Counted from the first letter of the stretch, positions 25,624-36,866 are shown. The stretch: DNA of 64,000 nucleotides from Bacteroidales bacterium (GCA_017539045.1 JAFYHS010000009.1:1-64000); one strand, 5' to 3'. The notes: generated by a model not told the origin, from the sequence alone. Numbers and translations: made by a program.

Positions 25624-25752
25624 AGATTCCCTTCGGAAATGGAGCGATTATTATCAGGTACCACGCGGCGGTTTGAAGCGTTTACGAGACATTAACGTTA
25701 TTGACCGCCGCTGGCTACTCTACACCCACCTCCATTCTCCGAAGGGGAATCT
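25624..25752. repeat. Nested palindromic element, copy 3
   Basis: Arms AGATTCCCTTCGGAAATGGA (25624-25643) and TCCATTCTCCGAAGGGGAAT (25731-25750, plus CT) pair with small compensating differences. The inner arms and core are the same as in copy 2, in the same orientation. Confidence 0.85.
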
Positions 25753-26006
25753 AAAGCGTCGTGTGCAGTAACGTCAAAAACCTCTATTAAAATCCATTCT
25801 AAATAGAATAATATGTTAAGAATTATGTCCTCCCAGTACATTTTTTTTGTACTTTTGCAGCCTTAAAGTGGATAGTGTGCCCAAGAGGCACTACACCTTA
25901 TTAATTAAAGCCTCGCCAGCGAAGGGCAGTTTTTTCAATGATTCAGCCCGAGCAGGTGAAGACAAAGAGAATTGTATATAGTTACGAAAACAAATCATAA
26001 ATTAAA
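25753..26006 (+). promoter_or_regulatory. Promoter region and leader of the giant surface-protein gene
   Basis: TACTTTTG (25850-25857) is a perfect minus-7 box. No matching minus-33 box is seen 19-21 bases upstream. Transcription from near 25864 would leave a leader of about 140 bases, long for this genome. The leader holds a small hairpin (GTGCC CAAGA GGCAC, 25880-25894) and a GCCTCGCCAGCGAAGGGC segment. The rest of the interval has no visible gene. Confidence 0.55.
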
Positions 26007-29000
26007 ATGAATCAAATAGTTACAAACTCCAAAAACAGTAAAACGATCATGCAAGTGAAAAATCACAAGCTGAAAGCCCGCCTCGTGATGAGGACTGCTT
26101 TCCTGGCGCTTTGCGCCTTGATCTTTGTGGTGCCGGCTAAGGCACAACGAAATGTTCTGATGCAGAACGGTAGTACGACTCTCACCGCTGGTGAGACGGT
26201 TAATTTCTATGACTCTCACGGTCCGTCTGAGGCCTCTGCCGCCGACGGCAACAAGATGCGGGTAAATTACTGGGATAAATGGTATGCCACTAATGAAGCA
26301 AACGGTAGCGGTTTCATACACACCTTCAATGCTCCACAAGGTTATGATGTGAAGGTTGTGTTCAAGAAATATACTGCCTATGGCTGGTCTGACGAAGGTG
26401 ACTATCAATCAGTGCCGCCTGTTGCACCTTACAATTGTGCTCCTCTTGACGAACAGTGGGCTCTAAGAATCAATGATGATAACTTGTATGCTTACCAAGG
26501 AACTACCACACTCGAAAGCAATTTGATTGGTATCTATACGGGTAACACTGAAAATGAGTTCTCCATTATTGCCGAAGGTTCCATCACATTCCATTTTGTT
26601 TCGAACGAGCAGTTCCGTGAGGAAGGTTGGGCCGCTGAGGTGACCGCAGTGCCGCATAGCCAATTTGTTCCTACGGCTCCCTTCATTCGTCGTTCCACTT
26701 GTAGCGATGATATTGAGCTGGTGCCCACCACTCTCGGCTCTGCCATGTATTATACGACCGATGGCACTACTCCTTCTCCTGGCACACCGTATAACGCGCC
26801 TATCGAATGGACTTCGGGAAACCTTACCGTGAATGCTGTTGCCGTGCTCGACGGTGTGACGTCTTCTGTGGCTACTGCTACATTTACAGATGCCGACCGT
26901 ATCCCCACGATTGATAATGACAGCTATAAGCCTGTTATTAGTCGTGTGGAAGGCGAGAACAAGGTGAGCATCTTCTGCCCTCCGGTTCCCACGGGCCTTA
27001 ATGAGACTTTCTTCGTGATGTACACCACCGACGGTTCCATTCCTTCGAGAACCAATGCCAATGGTACTATCGTGTATTTCACCTACACTCAGATTGCAGG
27101 CTCCGATGCCATTTATTATGGCGGCAGCGACCGTACCTACGTTTTTGACTGGGACCAACCCAACACCACTTTCAATGCCAGAGTGTTCGCCTTCAGCTGC
27201 ACGAATGAACATATGGAATCACCTTTGGCTACCTACACCTTTGGTGATGTCTATGTGCCAGAACCGACGATTACCTTTACTCCTAACGATAATCCTGCCA
27301 CGGGTAGCACCGAGTTGAATTGTTCGTTGAACGGAGCCACTATCTACTATACCACCGATGGCAGCGATCCCACCACCAGCAGCACGGTACAGACTTATAA
27401 CGGTGCCTTTAACGTGCCTGCTGGTACTACAGTGAAGGCCTTCGCCACGGTGACCACTACGGGTTATATGGCTTCGGCTGTGGTGTCCGATATCTACATC
27501 CCCACCAACGAACAAGGTGAATCCCAAAACGGCGTGTATGGCGGCACTGTTCTTTTGGATGATCGCGAGCCCCATACTTGGAGCTATTATAGTGACAATG
27601 ATCAGCCTATCCATAGCTTGAAGCCTGCTGATGTGAAGATTACCTATATGGGCAATGGAAAGATGTACACATCCACTTCAGCCACTCCTTCTGGTGACCT
27701 TAGCGAAGCCACGGGTGTGAAAGTTAGTTCTACCGAGAATCAAGACACCTTCATCTATCTGAAGACTCTTGAACGAGCCAATGGTGATGCTGGTACTGGT
27801 AACTTGGCTTATACACTGATTCCCAATCCATTCAGCGTTCGTCCTAAATTCACTTCTGGTGGCACAACTTACTATACTGGTTTCTATGGCTGGCGAGTGA
27901 AAAGCCTCACAGGTGTGACAATCAGTGGTTACAGTGTGGGCAGCATCATTCCTGCCGAAACAGAAATCCAGTTAGTTACCGACAACGGCGAAGGCAATGA
28001 AGTGGAATTTGAAGCTGTTTGGGCGCGTGCTTATGTGACCACCAGCACTTCCACTACTGGTTTACAAGCTTCTGTGGGTTATGAACGTAACTTTATGGTG
28101 CTGAACACGTCGCCAAGCCCTCAAACTAATACAGTTACCATTGGCAGTGGTAATTATACGTCACAATATTTGCCTACTTACACATACAATCGCTATAGTT
28201 TGTCCTATCAGCTTTATTTAGCTAGTGAAATTAATGGAGCAGGGCAAATCACTGCTATTGCATTCCGCCAATATAGTAATAGTACGACAAGAAATGTTGA
28301 TATTTATTTGAAACACACTTCTTCTAGCACTATTCAAACCATTACTCAGAATGGTAATACTTTTGCAGAAGACATGAGCGATGCAGTGTTGGTTTATTCT
28401 GGCAATGTCACTTTCAATGGTTGGTCAACCATAACACTACAAACACCTTTTGATTATGATGGAACCAGCAATTTGATTGTTTGTGTTGATGATAATAATT
28501 ATAACTATACCAATAGAGCTTGCCAATTCTACACCTACTCAACTTCAAATAATAACAGAGCATATTATTGGACTAACGATAATACCAATTATGCCTATCC
28601 CTTTGGTTATAATAACTATACTACTAGTTCATACAATAACCAAATCCGTTTCACCAAAACCACTCCTGCTGGAAACAATGTTTCCAATATCACAGTTCCA
28701 TGTACGGTTATGGGTTGCAACCCTGATGGAAGTAACCAATCGTCTGGCACGATTTCTGGAAGTATTACATGCGGTGCAGATTTGAAACTTGAGCACATCA
28801 ATGTTGATGGCAGTAACAGTTCAACTATTGCCAATAATCATAATCTTATTTTTGGCCGTGGTGTAAATGGTACGGTTAATTCTGTTAGAGGTCTTCAGAA
28901 GAATGCTACCTATTCTGACAATGTGAATTATTCCATTCGCATCGAAAGCGGTTCATACAATTTTGTTTCATTTTATGCTGGTTACACATCAACTCAAGGC

Positions 29001-32000
29001 GATGATGATGCGTACACTAATTGCGAAGGAAGTGCGAATTATGTGAAGGCAACCCTTGGAAACGACTATGACCGTGCAAAAGGTTCATCCAATGGCGGAA
29101 ACGACAACTTGTCGGTTGCTTATGCCGTCACTATGGGTAACCGTGTGGGAATGTACAATCAAGATGCCACTCAAAAGACATTGGATTTGACCGTCAAGAG
29201 CGGAAAATTCTATACCTCAATGGGCGACAATATGGGTACTGCTGATGCAACGGAAAGTATGTATTTAGGTATTACTTCCTATCTCAGTACAGATACACAA
29301 ACAACCAAGTCGGGTGGCCGTTATGTGCTGATTGAAGGTGGTGAAATGACAAACATCGCTGGAGGTGTTGATGCCAATCAAACTGGTGATAATGGCGTTA
29401 GATCTTTTAATCTTCGCATGAAAGGTGGTTTGGTTAAAGGTGCCATCTATGGTGCTGGTGCTATTTCGCCTGCTAATGGCGACCGTCACATGGTCTTTAC
29501 TGGTGGTAACGTCAAAGGCTGGATTGGTGCTGGTTGTAATGGTGTAGCAGCCACTGGTAGTATTACTACTGGTGGTCAAACCCATGGTGAGTCGTTCGTC
29601 TATATGGGTGGTAAGACCTCCGTGGGCGGCAGTGCTTCTATCAATGGTTCCGATGGCGGTACGGTGTTTGGCGCAGGTAAAGGTTCCGGCGCAAGCGATG
29701 AACCTGAAAGCGGCCGTATGTCATACGGAACCAACGTGGTCATTGCTGATGAATGTGACATTTTGAATAATGTTTATGGTGGTGGTAACTATGGTTTTGC
29801 CGAGGAATACACCAACCTCTATATTCTTGGCGGTACTGTTCAAGGCAACGTCTTTGGTGGTTCTAACCAAAATAAAGGTCCTGTCGTTACTATCAATATG
29901 ACAAATGGCACCATCCAAGGCAACCTTTATGGCGGTTCGAACACAAGTGGAACTATAAGCGGTCTTTCCACTATCAACGTCAGTGGTGGTACAGTCACCA
30001 ATGTGTTTGGTGGTGGCTTGGGTGCTAGCACTATTATGGCCAATGATGTTATTGTGAACATCAGTGGCGGCACCATTAATAATAGTGTATATGGTGGTGG
30101 TCAGTTGGGTACTGTTGGCGCGGCCGACAATAACACCCATTCCACCGATGTCACCATTAGCGGTGGCGAAGTGAAAGGCTCTGTGTTTGGCGCTGGTTTG
30201 GGTTCAACAAATACGACCAACCCTGAGAATCCTGCTAATCCTATTGCCAATGCTAACATATATGGCAATACCAACGTCACCATCTCTGGTGGTACAGTGG
30301 GAGGCTCGGTGTTTGGCGGCGGTGAGAACGGTTCTATGGCCATCGGCGTCTCAGGTAAGAAATCGACTGTTGCCGTCAGCGGCGGCACCATCAATGGCTC
30401 CGTTTATGGTGGTGGTAGCGAAGGCTTCACTCACGGTGCCACGGTGGTCAACCTCAGCAGTGGTGTCATCAAAGGCTCGGCCTTCGGCGGTGCCTTTGGT
30501 AAGAGCAAGCTGGTCTATGTTGATGGCCCACACACCGTCAATGTGATGGGTAGCGACAATGGCATTCCTGAAATCTATGGCTCTGTCTATGGTGGCTCAC
30601 GTTTGGCCAATGACGGTAACAGCTTTACGTTGAATCACAATAGCTTCGATGCCTCGAATGCAAGTCAGCTCTCTTCAGTGGTCAACATCAGTGGTGCCCG
30701 TATCAAGGAGCATGTGTATGCTTCGGGCTACTATGGACGTTGCTTCGGTTCGGTCTATGTTAACGTCGGTGAAAATGCCATCAATAACACCAATGTCACT
30801 CTTGGCAACAATACCAACGATAAACTCGTAAGAAAAGCCCGTGTTTTCATTGAAGGTTCGTTATGGGCAGGTAGTGACTGGGGTGTATTTGCCGGCGATT
30901 TCGGCGCCCCCACTGTTTCGGGCAATTCTAACATCATCGTTGATGGTACCGATTACAATGTTACCTCCACCACTTATACTGATACCGATTACATGGGCAT
31001 TGGTATGAGCATTCTTGGTTGCGGTACTTCCTGCGACGCTGGTAAGGGCGAACGTAATTTGTTGGTGCGCAACTATGGTGTGCCTGTTTTGGCCAGTGGC
31101 GACGTGGTCAATCCTGTCAGAACTACAACTCGCGAGCTCAACTCCATCCAGCGTTTCAAGAATGCCTCCTTCGACAATGCCCACGTCAGTTTCAAGGGCC
31201 AAGGCAAGGTGAACAGCTTGAATACAACGGAAAAATACAGTATCTATAGCATTGTCGTTGACAATTTCACAAGTGATGCTAATAAGGGTCATGTGTATGT
31301 GGCCAACGGCAGCACCCTCATCATGAGCAATCCTGCCTCTGAGCTCAACAGCATTTACAGCGTGACCTGCTCGAATCCGTATGCCGCTACACCTACCTAC
31401 ACTGTCGTGACCCGCGATGCTCTGTACAACAGCGAATTGAACGGCACATCTGATAACAAGATCCGCGTGAATGGTGGTAGCTTTGTGGAGGTGAAATACA
31501 ATAAGAATGACGTTCAGACCTATGGTGAGCTGAAAGGTTACTTCCACATGATGAGCAGCAACACTTCAGACGATGCCACTTGTGCCTATGCTCGTCCGAA
31601 ACAGGCTACTGACAGCCAAATTAGTGATACTTATGACAATCCGAATGATGGTGGCTTCCTGAGCTATGACACGCATTACAACACTTACACAGAAGCTGGT
31701 GCTGAGGCTGGAGCGGATAGCTATCAGTTGCCGTATGAAAACCATGCTCCCAGCAGAAACGACACAGAATACTTCCGTATCTGGCGTTTTGGCGGCAACC
31801 ACCACACTATCGATGGTATCATTACTGTGCAACAGAATGGTCATTCAACTGATCAGGATTATGAACCATACCAAACAGTTGCAGTCACCATCCAGTTACC
31901 AGCTTGGCGTACTTCTGGAAGCTACTATCGTTTCGATCGTACGGGTGACGCGGGTAGCTATTTCACACTGATCGACTATGGCGTTGATGTGATGACTTTC

Positions 32001-35000
32001 AATGCGGCTAATACCTTTAATAATACTCCTGAGGGTACTCCTACACCAGTGGGTGATAACAACCAATGGATGTATTATGCGAATGGAGCCCAAGTAACGG
32101 GAGCCAACTCAGGTGATTGCCCTGAAATCAGTGATCTTAGTGACAATCCTGACATGAACTTCGGTCTGATTATTCAACCTGGTAATTCTATGCAGAGCCA
32201 CACAAGCGGTGTCAACAATTACATCATCTGCGGTTCTTCCGATAGCTATATCGCTGAAAATATGCAATACGACTGCGGGACTAACGCGAATTACCTGGGA
32301 ATGCCTTCGGTAACCTTCTTGCTTACCTATAGGAACGACATCCATTCCAACACCACTTGGGATCCTATCACCATTCCGTTGGTGCAATGCAATGCAGACG
32401 GATCGATAAAGGAATATGTCGATGTTGTCCTTACGATAAACACGATGACCGATATCACCTCCACCTTCAAGACGCAAGTCTATGCTATCATGAATGGTGG
32501 TACGAATTCTCAGAGTACCACACTTCAGACCATCACGTTGCCTGTTTTTGATTTGCAGCAAACAGCAAACATGGATCTGTCGAGTTTCACTGTGGTGAAA
32601 GCTGAGTTTGAACCTGCTATTGCCCTTGTTTCCAATCTCAATCCTGCAATTGATCCTTCGGGAACGGTGAGCTATTTGCAACACAGTCAAAGTTTTGATG
32701 TCAACAGCTTCGGCCTTACTTTGGAGGCTGTGATGACACCCGACAACAGCGACGACTGGCGCGATGTTCAACCTGAAATCGACGGTGCCCCAGGCAACGG
32801 AAGCAACATCAATGAAAAGATTGGTGAATCGGGTGGCCGTACTGCTGTGGCTTTAGGTTTCAACCTTTACTACAGCGATGCTCCCAGTGTGACGGATGTA
32901 ACACTGATGGGTACAGTGACCTTTACCATAAAGTTTGACCATTATGCCAATGGAACCGATCCTGATGGAGATGGCATTAAGGAAGGTGAGTTTACAGTTG
33001 AAGTTGAGGTCTATCGTAAGGGACCGGGTGTCAATTTCTTTGTAGATGGTATTCATGGCGAAGACAAGATCGATAATGAGAAGCATCGTGGTCTTTATCC
33101 CAACTTCGCAGCAAAGAGTGTTGAGTTTGTGCTCAGCCGTTTGAACTTCACTGCAGGCGACAACATCTTTATCGTGAACCAAGTTGATGTGAGCAAGAAT
33201 CTCAAATACGACGGTTCGAAGAAGCAGAACAATGTCAACATTTGGCGCTATCCTGGCAACCATCCGCTGAAGAGCGAAGCTCCTGCCATCGTTGATAATA
33301 CTGATAATAAAGCCTACACAGGCCTGTTGTTCAACCTGAAAGCCGGAGCCAACCTGAAGGTGATAAGCACTAAGATTGATGGTATGTATGCTGAGGCTGT
33401 TGCTTCAACGCATGATACCCATATCTTCCCTGTATCTGACTATGTGTTCAACGGTGAGGCTGCGGCTCCTGTCTTCAAATTGAACGATGGTGCTGATCTT
33501 ATGCTGAACGGCATCTCACGTATTCAGAATAACTACAATGGTGCAGCCTCGAAAGCGGATGAAGGCAATGCTGGTGGCGTGTATGTGGCTGAGGGTGCTG
33601 TTTTGGCCATGAATGGTCAAACTGCTATCACTTCCAACTACAATAGCGTTGCTGGTGGTGTCTATATGAACGGTGCCATGATTGTTTCCGATGATGTCAT
33701 AGTGAATAACAACAAGAAAAGCCCTGCTGGCAGTGATAACAGCAATGTTTGGCTTACCCAAGGTTCAGAGGATCAACCCTATAAGGTGGTGCAGATTGGT
33801 AATGCCAACCAAAGTTCTTTCGGCCCTCTGAGTACTGAAGCCAATATAGGTATTGACAAGGCCTATAATGCAGACGCTCACACTATTGATTTCTATCTTC
33901 CTGTTGTGTTCACCGAAAAGACTAACCCCAATTATTTGGAGGATTATCTTAAGGAGCCTTTTGATAAGGATAATGATGACCTCACCAATAATGAAATCAT
34001 CTTCCATGATTTGGGCAAGTACAAACTGACTAAGTACACACCCGACAATTACCTTTATTGGTTGAGTACATGGGTGACCTTCCAAGACCATGAACCGAAC
34101 CATTCAATAGTTGATGGTGTTGATGAAGGTGGTTGGGAAGGTGTAGGAAACATCCATACTCCGCAACAATTGGCTTGGTTCATTTCCTTGGTCAACGGAG
34201 AGAATCACGCTACTGCTACCACCTTCGAAGACGAAACCATTATTATCAAAGACGATATTGATATGGATGGTCACATTTGGGTACCAGTGGGCACACCTAA
34301 CCACCCATTCATGGGTACGTTTGAGGGTAATGGACATGTCATTACTAATATGTATGGTTCTTTAATGCAAGAGAATATGGGTATGTTTGGTTACACCCAG
34401 GATGCTGACATTCAGAATGTAGTGATGAAGACCGACTTCTCTGGTACCAATGACAACCTTGGTACTGCTGTGGGTTTGATGAACGGTGGTACACTGACCA
34501 ATGTGGAAGGTGCCGGATCCATCCTTAATAAGTTGGATAATAGCAATATGGGTGGCTTGGTTGGTCAAAATAACGGTGGTACCATCCATTCCGCCTTTGC
34601 CGTTGCTGACATGACTGGTGGTGCTAAGATGGGCGGTCTCGTGGGTAAGAACACGGGCGATCTGTACAACGCTTATTCATACATTGATTTCGCTAAACTT
34701 GACGGTCAAACTTCTAATATGGTGGCAAGCGGTCTCGTGGCTGAAAACACTGGTAACGTTGAAAACTGCTATGTCATTGAAGGTAACATTACGAATGGTA
34801 GTTTCTATACATTCTCGGCCAACAACACGGAAGGAACAATCAAATTCTGTTATGCTTCAGAAAGTAGTACTTCTTCTCTGGTTGGCACAGGTGATACTCC
34901 CATTGCCTCTGGTACCTACGGTGAAGTTCTAGGCCGTAAGGAAATTGGCTACATGTACGATGACAATAAGGTGACTGCCACCAATGATTACGTCGTTTCT

Positions 35001-36851
35001 ACCATTAATTATTATGATGGTGATACGATTGCCACCTGGCCTGGCCTGCTCAGCACATTGAACAGCTGGGTAAAAGACAACAGCACGCAAACGGTTACCT
35101 ATACCAATTGGTTCCGTTCGACCTCTTCCGACATCAATGGTGACCTGCCTATCCTTGGCTTCCCGAAGGACAACAGCTTGGCCACTGAAGACGGTAAGTT
35201 CTTGTTCTACGGCTCCAACGTTAACGCTAACGGCCTTGATAACCTATTCGAGACATTCGCCAATACGGAAGCCAACATGTTCCTCTATGGCAAAGCTGTT
35301 GATGTGACGAAGGGCAATGGTAACAATATGCTCTTCATCAACGAAGATGCCGTATTGCTGCAGAAGGAAGCCACTAACGGCAATGCTATGGCTAATATCA
35401 AAGCTGTCGTGGGTGTGACCTTCGACAACTCGAGCAAGAGAGCTCACGACTACTATGGCAACTTGTTAGAGTATGACTGGCACTTGATGTCCACGCCGCT
35501 GAGCGATGCCAAGTTTGGTGTTACTTATAAGTCAGGAGCTGAGTTAGGTCACGGTACACCTGCTGATTGGGATAAAGTAAAGGATGGCTATATGCCTGAT
35601 ATGACCAATAGCGCCAAGGAAGACGAAGCAACCGCATGGGATTTCTATACCTACTTCGAGCCTGAGTACCACTGGATTAACTTCAAGCGTAGCCAATCCA
35701 ACCACTGGCATTATGATGCCCCGTATGATAATATCAATTATACGGGAACAGAACAAACCTCTGATAAGCTTACTCCTGGCCGTGGCTATATGATGGCCAT
35801 CAACAAGGACAGCTACCTGAGTAACACGGGTACACTGAACAATAAGGAGGTTAAGATTAATCTTACCATCTCTGGAGACCAGAATAATGATCCCGCTCCC
35901 ACCAGGGATTGGGGTAGCAACCTTGTGGGTAACCCCTATCAGGCCTATCTTGACCTTGCCAAGGTTGCTTCGGTGAACGAATTTAGTGGTTATACTGCAG
36001 CCAATGGTTTCTATATCTACGATGCTGACAATGGCACTTATGGTCCTTACATCACCAATGCTTCTGTCAACACAGCTGTTCCTTCTCAGTTCATCCACCC
36101 GCACCAAGCATTCTTCGTGGTTATTGAAGGAGGTGAAGGAACGGAAAAAGAACTTAAGTTCACTTACGACATGGCTACTGCTACGCCTAACGAGACGTCT
36201 TACTTCCGCGATGAGGAACAACCCAGATATCCTGTGGTCAACCTCTTTGCTGAAAATGAGACGGGTAACCGCGACCTCGCCATTATCGAGTTGCTCCGTC
36301 CTGAGATTGGCGGTGTCCGCAAGGTGAACAACCTGCGCAACGCCAACTTCAAGATTGCTGCCCACCTCGAGGGCACCAGCTACGGTCTGTTGTTTACGCC
36401 CGAAGGTACCGATCGCGTGCCCGTGCGCTTCATCACCGATGAAGACGGCACCTTCACGCTGACCTGGGACACCCAAAATGGTGACTTCAGCAGCCTGCTG
36501 CTGGTCGATAACATGACGGGTACAATCACCGACATGCTGCGCGCTGATCACTACACCTTTGATGCCACCACCGATGACTATGTGTCGCGCTTCTACATCA
36601 CCTTCGCAGTGACCGACGTTGAGGAGTACAACGAGGGCGACAACGACTTCGCCTGGTTCGACGGCTCTGAGTGGGTCATCAACGGCAAGGGCAACCTCGA
36701 CGTGGTTGACGTGTTGGGCCGCACAATCTACAGTGAACGTTTGGTGAATGACCAGAACCGCGTCAACCTGAATAATGTGGCCAAGGGTGTCTATATGCTC
36801 CGCATAAGCGAAGGCAACAGCACCAAGGTCCAAAAGGTCGTGGTGAGATAA
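26007..36851 (+). CDS. Giant multi-domain surface protein (3614 aa) with T9SS type A sorting domain
   Basis: The ATG at 26007 is used, but the Met at residue 15 (26049) is an equally good start for the signal peptide (TAFLALCALIFVVPAKAQ, cleavage near 46). Two chitobiase-C-like Ig segments with YYTTDGTTPSPGTPYNAP (about 245-300) and YYTTDGSDPTTSSTVQ (about 440-510) are followed by an AT-rich beta domain (about 690-885). About 1150-1530 is a beta-helix-like array of SGGT(I/V)xGSVYGGG units. GLUG-like motifs (MGGLVGQNNGGT, MGGLVGKNTGD) lie near 2780-2920. The end is a type A sorting domain (VVDVLGRTIYSE, VAKGVYMLRISE, KVQKVVVR). It is predicted to be an adhesin-like protein exported by T9SS. 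Its ligand is unknown. Confidence 0.85.
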   Translation: MNQIVTNSKNSKTIMQVKNHKLKARLVMRTAFLALCALIFVVPAKAQRNVLMQNGSTTLTAGETVNFYDSHGPSEASAADGNKMRVNYWDKWYATNEANGSGFIHTFNAPQGYDVKVVFKKYTAYGWSDEGDYQSVPPVAPYNCAPLDEQWALRINDDNLYAYQGTTTLESNLIGIYTGNTENEFSIIAEGSITFHFVSNEQFREEGWAAEVTAVPHSQFVPTAPFIRRSTCSDDIELVPTTLGSAMYYTTDGTTPSPGTPYNAPIEWTSGNLTVNAVAVLDGVTSSVATATFTDADRIPTIDNDSYKPVISRVEGENKVSIFCPPVPTGLNETFFVMYTTDGSIPSRTNANGTIVYFTYTQIAGSDAIYYGGSDRTYVFDWDQPNTTFNARVFAFSCTNEHMESPLATYTFGDVYVPEPTITFTPNDNPATGSTELNCSLNGATIYYTTDGSDPTTSSTVQTYNGAFNVPAGTTVKAFATVTTTGYMASAVVSDIYIPTNEQGESQNGVYGGTVLLDDREPHTWSYYSDNDQPIHSLKPADVKITYMGNGKMYTSTSATPSGDLSEATGVKVSSTENQDTFIYLKTLERANGDAGTGNLAYTLIPNPFSVRPKFTSGGTTYYTGFYGWRVKSLTGVTISGYSVGSIIPAETEIQLVTDNGEGNEVEFEAVWARAYVTTSTSTTGLQASVGYERNFMVLNTSPSPQTNTVTIGSGNYTSQYLPTYTYNRYSLSYQLYLASEINGAGQITAIAFRQYSNSTTRNVDIYLKHTSSSTIQTITQNGNTFAEDMSDAVLVYSGNVTFNGWSTITLQTPFDYDGTSNLIVCVDDNNYNYTNRACQFYTYSTSNNNRAYYWTNDNTNYAYPFGYNNYTTSSYNNQIRFTKTTPAGNNVSNITVPCTVMGCNPDGSNQSSGTISGSITCGADLKLEHINVDGSNSSTIANNHNLIFGRGVNGTVNSVRGLQKNATYSDNVNYSIRIESGSYNFVSFYAGYTSTQGDDDAYTNCEGSANYVKATLGNDYDRAKGSSNGGNDNLSVAYAVTMGNRVGMYNQDATQKTLDLTVKSGKFYTSMGDNMGTADATESMYLGITSYLSTDTQTTKSGGRYVLIEGGEMTNIAGGVDANQTGDNGVRSFNLRMKGGLVKGAIYGAGAISPANGDRHMVFTGGNVKGWIGAGCNGVAATGSITTGGQTHGESFVYMGGKTSVGGSASINGSDGGTVFGAGKGSGASDEPESGRMSYGTNVVIADECDILNNVYGGGNYGFAEEYTNLYILGGTVQGNVFGGSNQNKGPVVTINMTNGTIQGNLYGGSNTSGTISGLSTINVSGGTVTNVFGGGLGASTIMANDVIVNISGGTINNSVYGGGQLGTVGAADNNTHSTDVTISGGEVKGSVFGAGLGSTNTTNPENPANPIANANIYGNTNVTISGGTVGGSVFGGGENGSMAIGVSGKKSTVAVSGGTINGSVYGGGSEGFTHGATVVNLSSGVIKGSAFGGAFGKSKLVYVDGPHTVNVMGSDNGIPEIYGSVYGGSRLANDGNSFTLNHNSFDASNASQLSSVVNISGARIKEHVYASGYYGRCFGSVYVNVGENAINNTNVTLGNNTNDKLVRKARVFIEGSLWAGSDWGVFAGDFGAPTVSGNSNIIVDGTDYNVTSTTYTDTDYMGIGMSILGCGTSCDAGKGERNLLVRNYGVPVLASGDVVNPVRTTTRELNSIQRFKNASFDNAHVSFKGQGKVNSLNTTEKYSIYSIVVDNFTSDANKGHVYVANGSTLIMSNPASELNSIYSVTCSNPYAATPTYTVVTRDALYNSELNGTSDNKIRVNGGSFVEVKYNKNDVQTYGELKGYFHMMSSNTSDDATCAYARPKQATDSQISDTYDNPNDGGFLSYDTHYNTYTEAGAEAGADSYQLPYENHAPSRNDTEYFRIWRFGGNHHTIDGIITVQQNGHSTDQDYEPYQTVAVTIQLPAWRTSGSYYRFDRTGDAGSYFTLIDYGVDVMTFNAANTFNNTPEGTPTPVGDNNQWMYYANGAQVTGANSGDCPEISDLSDNPDMNFGLIIQPGNSMQSHTSGVNNYIICGSSDSYIAENMQYDCGTNANYLGMPSVTFLLTYRNDIHSNTTWDPITIPLVQCNADGSIKEYVDVVLTINTMTDITSTFKTQVYAIMNGGTNSQSTTLQTITLPVFDLQQTANMDLSSFTVVKAEFEPAIALVSNLNPAIDPSGTVSYLQHSQSFDVNSFGLTLEAVMTPDNSDDWRDVQPEIDGAPGNGSNINEKIGESGGRTAVALGFNLYYSDAPSVTDVTLMGTVTFTIKFDHYANGTDPDGDGIKEGEFTVEVEVYRKGPGVNFFVDGIHGEDKIDNEKHRGLYPNFAAKSVEFVLSRLNFTAGDNIFIVNQVDVSKNLKYDGSKKQNNVNIWRYPGNHPLKSEAPAIVDNTDNKAYTGLLFNLKAGANLKVISTKIDGMYAEAVASTHDTHIFPVSDYVFNGEAAAPVFKLNDGADLMLNGISRIQNNYNGAASKADEGNAGGVYVAEGAVLAMNGQTAITSNYNSVAGGVYMNGAMIVSDDVIVNNNKKSPAGSDNSNVWLTQGSEDQPYKVVQIGNANQSSFGPLSTEANIGIDKAYNADAHTIDFYLPVVFTEKTNPNYLEDYLKEPFDKDNDDLTNNEIIFHDLGKYKLTKYTPDNYLYWLSTWVTFQDHEPNHSIVDGVDEGGWEGVGNIHTPQQLAWFISLVNGENHATATTFEDETIIIKDDIDMDGHIWVPVGTPNHPFMGTFEGNGHVITNMYGSLMQENMGMFGYTQDADIQNVVMKTDFSGTNDNLGTAVGLMNGGTLTNVEGAGSILNKLDNSNMGGLVGQNNGGTIHSAFAVADMTGGAKMGGLVGKNTGDLYNAYSYIDFAKLDGQTSNMVASGLVAENTGNVENCYVIEGNITNGSFYTFSANNTEGTIKFCYASESSTSSLVGTGDTPIASGTYGEVLGRKEIGYMYDDNKVTATNDYVVSTINYYDGDTIATWPGLLSTLNSWVKDNSTQTVTYTNWFRSTSSDINGDLPILGFPKDNSLATEDGKFLFYGSNVNANGLDNLFETFANTEANMFLYGKAVDVTKGNGNNMLFINEDAVLLQKEATNGNAMANIKAVVGVTFDNSSKRAHDYYGNLLEYDWHLMSTPLSDAKFGVTYKSGAELGHGTPADWDKVKDGYMPDMTNSAKEDEATAWDFYTYFEPEYHWINFKRSQSNHWHYDAPYDNINYTGTEQTSDKLTPGRGYMMAINKDSYLSNTGTLNNKEVKINLTISGDQNNDPAPTRDWGSNLVGNPYQAYLDLAKVASVNEFSGYTAANGFYIYDADNGTYGPYITNASVNTAVPSQFIHPHQAFFVVIEGGEGTEKELKFTYDMATATPNETSYFRDEEQPRYPVVNLFAENETGNRDLAIIELLRPEIGGVRKVNNLRNANFKIAAHLEGTSYGLLFTPEGTDRVPVRFITDEDGTFTLTWDTQNGDFSSLLLVDNMTGTITDMLRADHYTFDATTDDYVSRFYITFAVTDVEEYNEGDNDFAWFDGSEWVINGKGNLDVVDVLGRTIYSERLVNDQNRVNLNNVAKGVYMLRISEGNSTKVQKVVVR

Positions 36852-36866
36852 AACGGTATGGTAATT

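Noticed and set aside
25320-25676. Overlapping open frames of 114 and 117 codons on opposite strands across the repeats
   Set aside because: They run through the palindromic elements and the G-rich spacer, have no start signals, and their residue content follows the repeats. No protein-like pattern is seen.
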